From JBCCMB01 sp039026555 (GTDB taxonomy: Bacteria; Pseudomonadota; Alphaproteobacteria; Caulobacterales; Hyphomonadaceae), in assembly GCA_039026555.1 (NCBI GenBank), contig JBCCMB010000155.1, positions 1-6,292 on the forward strand: DNA of 6,292 bases, written 5' to 3'. Below are positions 1-5,778 of the stretch, piece by piece. The position numbers were made by a program, and so were the translations under genes. How positions within the stretch are numbered: the stretch's first letter is position 1; each line of letters begins with the position of its first letter. The notes beneath the pieces were generated by a model. It was not told the origin of the DNA. It did not search any database and saw nothing but the letters and a program-made list of their open reading frames with translations.

Positions 1-27
1 AAATATCAATCATGAAAAGCTGTAAGA

Positions 28-47
28 GGGCGATGCGCAAATCGCCC
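28..47. other. Short perfect inverted repeat upstream of the NTF2-like gene
   Basis: GGGCGAT (28-34) and ATCGCCC (41-47) form a 7-bp perfect stem with a 6-base loop. It lies 36 bases before the start codon at 84. No T-run follows on either strand, so it is not a textbook terminator. It could be a leader hairpin or the end of an upstream transcript outside the window. No clear promoter was seen in bases 1-83. Confidence 0.35.
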
Positions 48-83
48 CGACAATGTGTCCCGTTCGCCTCCCAGGAGCCCTAG

Positions 84-461
84 ATGACCGCCATCGCCGA
101 CCTCGTTGAGACCTATGTGCGTTGCTACAATAACAGCGATGGGGAGGGCATGCTGGCGTGTTGCGCGCCGGATGTGGTGTTTGAAACCATCTCCAATCCC
201 GGCGGGTCTTTAAGGCTGACGGGGCACGCGGAGATGCGCGAAGTGCTGGACGCCTCGACGCGCGCCTTTACCGAGCGGTCTCATCGCATCGTCTCTTTGC
301 TCAGCGAGGGCGACCGCGCGGCGGCGGAGACCGTGTTTACCGGCGTGGCGGCCGCCGAGCTTGGCGACGGCGTGCGCCCAGGCGACAATGTCTCCATCCG
401 CGGCGCGACCCTATTTGAAATCGCCGACGGCAAATTCGCGCGGATCACGGATTACAGCTAG
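84..461 (+). CDS. NTF2-like / SnoaL-like domain protein, 125 aa
   Basis: This is a small single-domain protein of the NTF2-like superfamily in its SnoaL-type form. Such proteins fold as a cone-shaped alpha+beta barrel and either bind or isomerise small hydrophobic ligands or serve as stand-alone pockets; the substrate cannot be told here. What is visible: an N-terminal helix with the Y..CYNNSDGEGM pattern (11-23), then PDVVFE (29-34), a G-rich turn and GHAEMREVL helix (47-55), a V.F strand region (84-86), and the typical ending FEIADGKFARITDYS (111-125). The length fits a one-domain member, and no signal peptide or membrane segment is seen. The ATG at 84 is preceded by AGGAG (73-77) at 6 bases, a good ribosome binding site. 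The stop TAG overlaps the stop of the convergent small gene. The family call is firm; the biological role is unknown. Confidence 0.85.
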   Translation: MTAIADLVETYVRCYNNSDGEGMLACCAPDVVFETISNPGGSLRLTGHAEMREVLDASTRAFTERSHRIVSLLSEGDRAAAETVFTGVAAAELGDGVRPGDNVSIRGATLFEIADGKFARITDYS

Positions 462-622
462 GGCTGTGGGTCCGCCGTATCTTCGCGCGGGCGCGCCGGT
501 CGCCATAGAGGGCCGATGGCGGCGAGGAGAACGAGGCTATTGAACAGGACGTTGGACGGCGCGCCGGCCGCGGCGGAGCCCGCACTGTCCAGCAAGAACC
601 ATGAGATGACGCCGGCAAACAC
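458..622 (-). CDS. Small membrane protein, about 54 aa, two predicted helices
   Basis: This minus-strand reading frame is short and easily missed. It encodes MFAGVISWFLLDSAG at the start, then SAAAGAPSNVLFNSLVLLAA (residues 16-35), IGPLW, and a proline- and charge-rich tail. Residues 2-20 and 24-40 look like two membrane-spanning stretches, with a positively charged RPARPRE tail after the second. The pattern W-F-x-x-D-S-x-G-S-x-x-x-G-x-x-x-N resembles small conserved proteins of unknown function that I recall from alphaproteobacteria, but this is memory and not a search. I chose the GTG at 622 because GAGG (632-629) sits 6 bases before it. A GTG at 634 would add four residues (MRRA) but has poor spacing to its AGGG, and an in-frame TAG lies just upstream of it. 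The gene is 99 bases downstream of glmM on the same strand, so it may be co-transcribed. Confidence 0.6.
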   Translation of the reverse strand: MFAGVISWFLLDSAGSAAAGAPSNVLFNSLVLLAAIGPLWRPARPREDTADPQP

Positions 623-670
623 CGCGCGCCTCACGCCCTAAGGGGCGAGATCATAAACCCAGTGCGACAG

Positions 671-705
671 CCCCCAGAGTGTCGCGTTCGCTACATTTTT
701 GGGGG
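671..705. other. Composite hairpin in the glmM 3' intergenic stretch
   Basis: CCCCCA (671-676) pairs with TGGGGG (700-705). Inside lies a second stem, TGT-c-GCG (680-686) with CGC-t-ACA (689-695), followed by five T (696-700). Read on the plus strand, the inner hairpin plus T-run resembles a weak intrinsic terminator for transcription arriving from the NTF2-like gene. Read on the minus strand, it is the first structure after the glmM stop but has no T-run. The rest of the 99-base gap shows nothing else that I can support. Confidence 0.3.
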
Positions 706-721
706 AAAGACATGCAGGCGA

Positions 722-2071
722 TTATCCCGCTGCGATTTCCTGCTCGACAGCTTCGCGCATGCGCGCGACCGCATTTTTGGCGGCGTCTTCCGTTTCCGCC
801 TCCGCCATGATGCGGATGAGCGGCTCCGTTCCGGATTTACGAACCAAAACGCGGCCCTTATCGCCCAGATCTTCTTCCGTCGCCGCAATGACGGATTTGA
901 CCTTGTCCGACCCCATCGGGTTGTCGCCCTCAAACCGGACATTCTCCAGGATTTGCGGCGTCGGCTCGAACAGACGACAGACCTCGCTTGCGGGTTTATC
1001 GGAGCGCACAACGCGCGCCATGACTTGCAGCGCCGCAACAATGCCGTCGCCCGTTGTGGCGTGGTCGGCGAGAATGACATGGCCGGATTGCTCGCCCCCG
1101 AGATTTAGGCCGTTCGCCAACATGTGCTCCACCACATAACGGTCGCCGACCTGCGTGCGATGAAGGTCTAGCCCCTCCCCATTGAGATACGCTTCCAGCG
1201 CGAAATTCGCCATCACCGTGGAGACAGCGGCGCCGCCCTTGAGCTCCTCGTCATTGCGCATATTCGTGGCTATGCACGCGAGAATTTGGTCGCCGTCGAT
1301 AATGTCGCCTTTTTCATCGACCAGGACCACGCGATCCGCGTCGCCGTCGAATGCGACCCCCATGTCCGCTTCATGCTCGCGCACCAATTCCGACAAACGT
1401 TCTGGATGCATGGAGCCGCAATTGTCGTTGATGTTGTAGCCGTCAGGGTTCACGCCGTGCGCGATCACGTCGGCGCCGAGCTCCCAAAACGCTTCCGGGC
1501 CGGCGCGATAAGCGGCGCCGTTTGCGCAATCTACGACAATGCGCAGATCCGACAGCGTAAGATCCTTGGGAAAGGTACGCTTAACCGCCTCCATATAGCG
1601 ACCAACCGCGCCGTCATAGACATTGACCTGGCCCATATCGTCCGCGTCGGCGCGAAGATCGGCGCGCGCGCCATCCATCAGCGCCTCGATCTCAAATTCA
1701 AACGCGTCGTCCAGCTTATAGCCGTCAGCGTTAAACAGCTTCACGCCATTATCATAATAGGGGTTATGCGAGGCGGTGATCATCACACCCATGTCAGCGC
1801 GCATGGAGGTGGTGAGCATGGCGATCGCGGGCGTCGGCAAAGGACCGACGGATAAAACGTCCACGCCGGCGGCGACAAAGCCCGACGTCAATGAGAATTG
1901 CAGCATATAGCCGGACAAACGCGTGTCTTTCCCGATCAACACCAAATGGCGTCGTTCAGACTGCATCAGCGCCTTACCGGCGGCCATGCCCAAACGCTGC
2001 ATAACATCGGGCGTAATCGGATCGGCGTTCGCCCGGCCGCGCATGCCGTCTGTTCCAAAGTATTTCCGCAA
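722..2071 (-). CDS. glmM: Phosphoglucosamine mutase GlmM, 449 aa
   Basis: GlmM interconverts glucosamine-6-phosphate and glucosamine-1-phosphate in the cytoplasm, on the way to UDP-GlcNAc for peptidoglycan and lipid A. The family signatures are all present: N-terminal RKYFGTDGMRG (2-12); the phosphoserine loop TASHNP (99-104) with Ser101 as catalytic residue; the metal loop DGDADR (242-247); the sugar-binding GEQSGH (326-331); and the C-terminal phosphate-binding RKSGTEPLIR (411-420). The length matches the usual ~445-450 residues, and nothing is missing. The start is a TTG at 2071: the conserved RKYFGTDG follows at once, GAG lies 6 bases upstream, and an in-frame TAG (2092-2090) excludes a longer form. 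Weak initiation is thus likely. The gene is divergent from glmS, which makes its substrate. Often in proteobacteria glmM sits with folP/ftsH instead, but neither is seen here. Confidence 0.97.
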   Translation of the reverse strand: MRKYFGTDGMRGRANADPITPDVMQRLGMAAGKALMQSERRHLVLIGKDTRLSGYMLQFSLTSGFVAAGVDVLSVGPLPTPAIAMLTTSMRADMGVMITASHNPYYDNGVKLFNADGYKLDDAFEFEIEALMDGARADLRADADDMGQVNVYDGAVGRYMEAVKRTFPKDLTLSDLRIVVDCANGAAYRAGPEAFWELGADVIAHGVNPDGYNINDNCGSMHPERLSELVREHEADMGVAFDGDADRVVLVDEKGDIIDGDQILACIATNMRNDEELKGGAAVSTVMANFALEAYLNGEGLDLHRTQVGDRYVVEHMLANGLNLGGEQSGHVILADHATTGDGIVAALQVMARVVRSDKPASEVCRLFEPTPQILENVRFEGDNPMGSDKVKSVIAATEEDLGDKGRVLVRKSGTEPLIRIMAEAETEDAAKNAVARMREAVEQEIAAG

Positions 2072-2195
2072 GTTGATCTCGTTTGACGCCTAGAACGGGT
2101 CCGTGGTCTTCCACGGAGTTTTGGCTTTGTCTATATCGGCGCTGCAGGGGCGCATCGCTTCTAAGCGACGAAAGCGTATCGGAGCCTTATCAAAC
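2072..2195. promoter_or_regulatory. Divergent glmM-glmS control region
   Basis: These 124 bases must hold the start signals of both genes, unless one is read from far away. Two structures stand out. CCGTGG (2101-2106) and CCACGG (2111-2116) make a tight hairpin with a TCTT loop, extended by a T-A pair (2100/2117) and followed by GTTTTGG. TCGCTT-CT-AAGCGA (2155-2168) is an operator-like palindrome with a 2-base centre. A TTGACG at 2083-2088 fits a plus-strand -35, but no convincing -10 lies at the right distance. TATATC (2132-2137) could be a -10 but lacks a good -35. I therefore do not assign a promoter. Confidence 0.45.
2181..2184 (+). promoter_or_regulatory. Ribosome binding site of glmS
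   Basis: GGAG lies 11 bases before the ATG at 2196, a slightly long spacing. It supports starting glmS at MCGIVG and not at the in-frame GTG at 2103. Confidence 0.55.
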
Positions 2196-4031
2196 ATGTG
2201 CGGAATTGTTGGCGTCGCCGGCGTAAATCCGGTGGAAACGCGGCTTCTCGACGGCCTGAGCCGATTGGAATATCGCGGATACGACAGCGCCGGCTTGGCG
2301 ATCATCGATGGCGACGCGTTAAAGCGCCGCCGGGCGGCGGGCGAATTGTCCAATCTGCGCGCGGTCGTGGAAGCCTCGCCGATCTCCGGATTGACCGGGA
2401 TCGCCCATACGCGTTGGGCGACGCACGGGCGACCCACGGAGACCAACGCGCATCCGCATCAGGCTGACGGCGTGGCCATCGTCCACAATGGCATTATCGA
2501 GAATTTCCGTGAGATCCGCCAAGAGCTAGAGGCCAAAGGGCGCATATTCGAAACCGAAACCGACAGCGAAACGATCGCACAATTGATCGCGCAAGGCATG
2601 GCGGACGGATTGAGCCCCGAAGAGGCGTTCCACCAAACCGTCGACGCGCTGGAGGGCGCCTACGCCATCGCCGCCGTGTTCGCCGACCATCCCGGCTTGA
2701 TGCTGGCGGCGCGCCAAGGCAGCCCGCTGGTCGCCGGCATTGAGGATGGCGAGACCTTTGTCGGCTCCGACGCCATCGCCATCGCGCCCTACACCAAAAA
2801 CGTCGTCTATCTTGAAGAAGGCGACCGGCTGCGCGCGACCCCCGGCGACTTGAAAATCGTCACGGCCGCGGGCGCGCCAGCCAACCGGCCGGTACAAGTA
2901 AGCAACGCGGATGACGGCGAAGCTCAGCTCGGCAATTATCAATACTTCATGGAAAAAGAGATCCATGAACAACCCGAGGCGATAGCCCGCACGCTCGCCG
3001 GCTTCATCGACGCATCCGCCGGCCGCGTCTCCGTCGACGCCCGCGCCGAGGCCTTGTTCGCCGACGCCGATCGCGCCGTGGCGGTGGCGTGCGGCACGGC
3101 CTATTACGCCGCCTTTGTCGCCAAATACTGGTTCGAAAGCCTCGCGCATCTCGCCGTTGAGGTCGATATCGCATCGGAGTTTCGCTATCGCAGCCCGGTT
3201 TTGCCCCAGCGCGGGCCGGCGCTCTTCATCTCTCAATCGGGCGAGACGGCTGACACGTTGGCCGCACTCGCCTTCTGCAAGAACAATGGCATGGGCACGA
3301 TCGGCGTGGTCAATGTGCCGACCAGCTCTATCGCGCGCGAGACCACACTGACCCTGCCGACGCGCGCGGGCCGTGAAATCGGCGTGGCGTCGACCAAAGC
3401 CTTCACCGCGCAATTGGCGGCGCTGGCGGCGGGCGCCGTGGCCGCAGCCCGGGCGCGCGGACGCATCGGGCCGGAGATCGAAGCGCAATTGGTTGAGGAC
3501 CTCCTCAAAGCCCCGCGCTTGGTGGGCGAAGCCTTGGCGACCGAAACGCAGATGATGGATGTGGCCAAAGAAATCGCCGGCGTGTCCGACATCTTCTATT
3601 TCGGCCGCGGCGCCATGTATCCCATCGCCTTGGAAGGCGCGCTGAAGCTCAAAGAAATCTCCTACATCCACGCAGAAGGCTACGCGTCGGGCGAGCTGAA
3701 GCACGGGCCGATCGCGCTCATTGAAGAGGGTACGCCCGTCGTGGTGCTCGCCCCTTATGACGAGACGGACGGGCTCTTCGCCAAAACGATTTCCAACACC
3801 GAAGAAGTTATCGCGCGCGGCGCCAAAGTGATCCTAGTCACCAATAAGGCGGGCGCCGAAAAAGCCGGACATCTGGCCGCGCACACGATCACCATGCCCG
3901 ACGCCCCCCGCTTCATCCAACCGCTTGTCGCCGCCGTGCCAATGCAATTTTTAGCCTACCACACCGCCCTAGCGATGAACCGCAATGTCGACAAACCAAG
4001 AAACCTGGCGAAGTCGGTGACGGTGGAATGA
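2196..4031 (+). CDS. glmS: Glutamine--fructose-6-phosphate aminotransferase GlmS, 611 aa
   Basis: GlmS takes the amide nitrogen of glutamine and places it on fructose-6-phosphate, giving glucosamine-6-phosphate, the entry step to amino sugars. The N-terminal glutaminase half begins MCGIVG: the initiator Met must be removed so that Cys2 becomes the nucleophile, which fixes the start at 2196. It carries YRGYDSAG (26-33), GIAHTRWATHG (68-78), NAHPH (84-88), HNGIIEN (97-103) and TDSET (122-126). After a linker with KEIHEQP (254-260) come two SIS sugar isomerase domains: ACGTAYY (298-304), SQSGETADT (346-354) and STKAFT (399-404) in the first, and LKLKEISYIHAEGYASGE (483-500) with His503 in the second. 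The end DKPRNLAKSVTVE is intact, with Lys606 in the place of the catalytic lysine. An in-frame GTG at 2103 would add 31 residues and destroy the N-terminal cysteine chemistry, so it is rejected. Length and motifs are normal. Confidence 0.98.
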   Translation: MCGIVGVAGVNPVETRLLDGLSRLEYRGYDSAGLAIIDGDALKRRRAAGELSNLRAVVEASPISGLTGIAHTRWATHGRPTETNAHPHQADGVAIVHNGIIENFREIRQELEAKGRIFETETDSETIAQLIAQGMADGLSPEEAFHQTVDALEGAYAIAAVFADHPGLMLAARQGSPLVAGIEDGETFVGSDAIAIAPYTKNVVYLEEGDRLRATPGDLKIVTAAGAPANRPVQVSNADDGEAQLGNYQYFMEKEIHEQPEAIARTLAGFIDASAGRVSVDARAEALFADADRAVAVACGTAYYAAFVAKYWFESLAHLAVEVDIASEFRYRSPVLPQRGPALFISQSGETADTLAALAFCKNNGMGTIGVVNVPTSSIARETTLTLPTRAGREIGVASTKAFTAQLAALAAGAVAAARARGRIGPEIEAQLVEDLLKAPRLVGEALATETQMMDVAKEIAGVSDIFYFGRGAMYPIALEGALKLKEISYIHAEGYASGELKHGPIALIEEGTPVVVLAPYDETDGLFAKTISNTEEVIARGAKVILVTNKAGAEKAGHLAAHTITMPDAPRFIQPLVAAVPMQFLAYHTALAMNRNVDKPRNLAKSVTVE

Positions 4032-4032
4032 G

Positions 4033-4146
4033 CGGCGGCTCCTCGGCTTCGACGATTGCGGAAAGGTCCGCCTCTTCATGAAAGTCGTCGACCAAGAAAC
4101 GGGCGAAGACATCTCCGAAAAAGACAAAGACCCCGCCGACGACTAA
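4033..4146 (+). pseudogene. pnp: 3' relic of pnp (PNPase C-terminal fragment)
   Basis: The frame that runs between a TGA at 4018 and the TAA ending at 4146 reads ...RLLGFDDCGKVRLFMK followed by VVDQETGEDISEKDKDPADD. This is very close to the C-terminal end of the S1 domain and the tail of alphaproteobacterial polynucleotide phosphorylase, where I would expect GFDDRGKVRLSMKVVDQETG. Two likely substitutions at conserved places (R to C and S to F) suggest decay. There is no plausible start codon before it, and the catalytic RNase PH domains and KH domain are absent, so it cannot be a working PNPase. An ATG at 4078 would give only 22 residues. Similarity begins about 5-10 bases after the glmS stop, so the join is very tight. 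A strong terminator follows, as expected at the end of a real pnp gene. I infer a recombination or duplication relic; the recognition is from memory. Confidence 0.7.
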
Positions 4147-4168
4147 ACGCGTCGACCGCAGACATCAC

Positions 4169-4204
4169 AAAGCCGCGCCCGGACCCGGGCGCGGCTTTTT
4201 TGTT
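4169..4204 (+). terminator. Strong intrinsic terminator after glmS / pnp relic
   Basis: AAAGCCGCGCCCGG (4169-4182) pairs perfectly with CCGGGCGCGGCTTT (4185-4198), with AC between the arms; in practice the loop opens to about 4 bases. Six T follow (4196-4201), then GTT. This is a textbook rho-independent terminator for plus-strand transcription. On the minus strand the stem is followed only by TTTGTG, so it could act weakly on read-through from the convergent socB-like gene. Confidence 0.92.
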
Positions 4205-4222
4205 GGGTGGGGGGGTAGCGCG

Positions 4223-4242
4223 GAGGCGCAAACTAGCGCCTC
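4223..4242 (-). terminator. Hairpin just past the socB-like stop codon, possible weak terminator
   Basis: GAGGCGC (4223-4229) and GCGCCTC (4236-4242) form a 7-bp perfect stem with a 6-base loop, 8 bases beyond the minus-strand stop at 4251. There is no T-run behind it on the minus strand, so it may only slow the polymerase or protect the 3' end. Confidence 0.3.
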
Positions 4243-4250
4243 ACAAATAG

Positions 4251-4979
4251 CTATCGAAACAGTGGACCGTCGTCACCGGCAGCGCGACGACGCTCCTCTG
4301 TAACGCGTTTAAAATAGATCTCATCCCAAAGTTCGTAAGTTCGCTGCGTCATTTGGTTCAGCTCATCGTAGCTGTACAATTCCACGCCCGCGTCGGTATG
4401 TGGTGTAACTTTGCGCGCACCTTCAATTGGCTTATGGACACGAAGTATCAAAAGGCCTGCGTCAGCCAAATCGCCATCACGTTCTCGAATCTGCTCATGC
4501 TGTGCGGAAAACGCAAATCGCCTACCATCCTTGGAAAGATATTTTGTGCTGCGTAGGTCAATGAATACTACGTGAGGCCGTCCCTCGTATCGGACAATAG
4601 CCTTTTCCCAAAGGGAAACGCGATGCCCCTGCCCAAGAGGCATTCCTCCAAAGCCATCACGCTCTAAGCGTCCAGCGATATCGGCACCCTCCGCGAACTT
4701 ATGCAGGGCTTTCGCCGCCATCAGATTGTAGGTCGTCTCATCGCCAGACGCACAATCTGATATCAGCGCCTCCTCGATACGGGCCCAGCTAACCTTCGGG
4801 CCGGCAAAAAGGCCGCCCACCTGAAGGTTGAGAATATCTGGGAGCTTGAGCCTAGTATGACGATACGTGAACGGCGGGTGTCCAGCCTTTAACTTACTTA
4901 GCTGATTGCGCTGTTGGGCCTCATCTAGCGGCGCGATCCGAGCTAGATCGGTCGGCGAAATCGAGGGGAGCTTCTTCAC
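4251..4979 (-). CDS. socB: SocB-like replication-inhibitor toxin candidate, 242 aa
   Basis: This is the second gene of a two-gene operon with a Panacea-domain protein. I assign it as SocB-like from that pairing and from its general layout. In Caulobacter, SocB binds the DnaN sliding clamp, collapses replication forks, and is constantly degraded by ClpXP with SocA as adaptor. Visible here: an N-terminal LPSISPTDLARI helix region, HPPFTYR (34-40), LPDILNLQVGGLFAGP (46-61), an alpha-helical middle, FIDLRSTKYLSKDGRRFAFS (138-157), AQHEQIR, a beta strand LLILRV, LYSYDELNQM, and an LW..IYF helix near the end. QVGGLF (53-58) and the final GPLFR resemble clamp-binding peptides. No signal peptide or membrane segment is seen. 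The GTG start at 4979 has GGAG (4989-4986) at 6 bases, inside the socA-like gene, giving a 59-bp out-of-frame overlap. GC in three sampled 60-base stretches is 47-52%, well below glmS. The identity is probable, not proven. Confidence 0.65.
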   Translation of the reverse strand: MKKLPSISPTDLARIAPLDEAQQRNQLSKLKAGHPPFTYRHTRLKLPDILNLQVGGLFAGPKVSWARIEEALISDCASGDETTYNLMAAKALHKFAEGADIAGRLERDGFGGMPLGQGHRVSLWEKAIVRYEGRPHVVFIDLRSTKYLSKDGRRFAFSAQHEQIRERDGDLADAGLLILRVHKPIEGARKVTPHTDAGVELYSYDELNQMTQRTYELWDEIYFKRVTEERRRAAGDDGPLFR

Positions 4980-5496
4980 TTGGTTCTCCAGCGCCGGGAT
5001 TAGTTTTTATCGAGACTTTGTGCTTATTGAAATTTTCACGAATCACATCATTCGAGATACGCATGCCGAAGTTTACACTATTCTCGGCAGAGTCCACGAC
5101 TAGTTTCCAGGGAGCGCCTTCGGCGTGCGAGATTTGCACTAGTGTCCATGCTCCTGCACTCCCAAAATTCGCGACCGTTCGCACGACGCAATCATATGCC
5201 AGATCGTCAATATTTGGCAGCAACGCTCGCGTCTCCTGCGTTAGTGGGTCGCGACTTACTGCTCGAAAATCAATAACGTCTGCGCCGGCTTGCTTGAATG
5301 CCTTATACGCTGTCGGATGGACGGGTCCGTGGCGCCAAGCTTCGAAGTACCCTTTCACGAGCGGGTTACCTTCAGTGCGAATGAGGTGAAGCCCATGCGC
5401 GAAGTACAGAAGTTTCTGAAGAGCAACATGTGTGATGGACGTCCGGCGCGCCTCATCAAGAATAAGATTGCAGATCGCACGCGGATCGTATGCCAA
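4921..5496 (-). CDS. socA: Panacea-domain (DUF4065) SocA-like antitoxin, 191 aa
   Basis: This is a Panacea-domain protein, a domain shared by many antitoxins and phage-linked proteins. In Caulobacter SocA is the antitoxin that hands its toxin SocB to the ClpXP protease. The domain is recognisable by LQKLLYFAHG (27-36), the GYFEAWRHGPVHPTAYKAF block (49-67), and LVQISHAEGAPW (119-130), followed by an ISNDVIRENF helix (147-156). The tail from about 165 is hydrophilic and low in structure (PGAGEPSEEAPLDFADRSSS). The start is a TTG at 5496: an in-frame TAA lies 18 bases upstream, no ATG is available, and a near-ideal GGGGAGGG (5512-5505) sits 8 bases before it. It is the first gene of the operon, so antitoxin is made before toxin. 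Its end overlaps the SocB-like start by 59 bp. Panacea domain: high confidence; SocA proper rather than another Panacea antitoxin: moderate. Confidence 0.8.
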   Translation of the reverse strand: MAYDPRAICNLILDEARRTSITHVALQKLLYFAHGLHLIRTEGNPLVKGYFEAWRHGPVHPTAYKAFKQAGADVIDFRAVSRDPLTQETRALLPNIDDLAYDCVVRTVANFGSAGAWTLVQISHAEGAPWKLVVDSAENSVNFGMRISNDVIRENFNKHKVSIKTNPGAGEPSEEAPLDFADRSSSDRAAR

Positions 5497-5504
5497 TGGT
5501 TTAA

Positions 5505-5512
5505 CCCTCCCC
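5505..5512 (-). promoter_or_regulatory. Strong ribosome binding site that fixes the TTG start of socA
   Basis: On the minus strand GGGGAGGG is followed by TTAAACCA and then TTG at 5496. The spacing is 8 bases. With the in-frame TAA at 5517-5515, this makes TTG the only reasonable start. Confidence 0.8.
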
Positions 5513-5514
5513 GC

Positions 5515-5523
5515 TTATCCACT
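5515..5523 (+). promoter_or_regulatory. DnaA-box-like site in the socA leader
   Basis: TTATCCACT matches the DnaA box TTATNCACA at 8 of 9 positions. It lies 19 bases upstream of the socA start, just above the ribosome binding site, where bound DnaA could affect transcription. A second identical site is at 5779-5787. Binding is inferred. Confidence 0.35.
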
Positions 5524-5629
5524 AGCTGATTTGCCTCAACCTAGCCAAGACTAACGATCGCTTTCTTGCCTGCCGCCAACGCAAACCGCGCGGTAACACC
5601 CAGCTGAGCCCGTTTCGACAAGCACATCG

Positions 5630-5661
5630 AACGTCAAATCGCTACATGTTGATCTGACGTT
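5630..5661. repeat. Operator-like inverted repeat upstream of socA
   Basis: AACGTCAAATC (5630-5640) and GATCTGACGTT (5651-5661) are reverse complements except for one base (10 of 11). The arms are 10 bases apart, so the half-sites are about two helix turns apart, the usual geometry for a dimeric repressor. It lies 134 bases upstream of the socA start codon. Confidence 0.45.
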
Positions 5662-5718
5662 GGATTGGTTCCAGAAGGCAAACGTACCGTCGAAGACGTC
5701 GCTTGGTGCCAACCAACG
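5659..5718. repeat. Imperfect long inverted repeat
   Basis: CGTTGGATTGGTTCC (5659-5673) is nearly complementary to GGTGCCAACCAACG (5705-5718), allowing one extra base and two mismatches. It shares its first bases with the operator-like repeat. It could be a structured leader or the remains of a mobile-element end; neither can be decided here. Confidence 0.25.
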
Positions 5719-5778
5719 AGACTATGCGCACCAAACACAGCGCAATCATCCTAAACACCTGATTCGCCCACAAAAGAC

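Noticed and set aside
1286..1855. Long plus-strand open frames inside glmM and minus-strand frames inside glmS
   Set aside because: They are antisense shadows of strongly conserved GC-rich genes, a usual effect of codon bias.
2103..2195. Longer glmS start adding 31 residues
   Set aside because: GlmS needs the cysteine right after the initiator Met as nucleophile. MCGIVG at 2196 has a GGAG upstream, so the extension is only an open leader.
2072..2195. glmS ribozyme/riboswitch
   Set aside because: The leader is short and I recognise none of the ribozyme core; the known class is mainly from Gram-positive bacteria.
4028..4081. 17-codon frame starting at the ATGA overlapping the glmS stop
   Set aside because: It reads as a serine-rich random peptide in a different frame from the pnp-like reading and has no independent support.
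4078..4146. Separate 22-residue gene starting at ATG 4078
   Set aside because: The codons before it in the same frame also read as PNPase tail, there is no ribosome binding site, and the ATG is simply an internal Met of the relic.
5524..5580. Minus-strand promoter TTGGCT-N17-CTAGTG for socAB
   Set aside because: The -10 half is a poor match and no start site data exist, so I do not annotate it.
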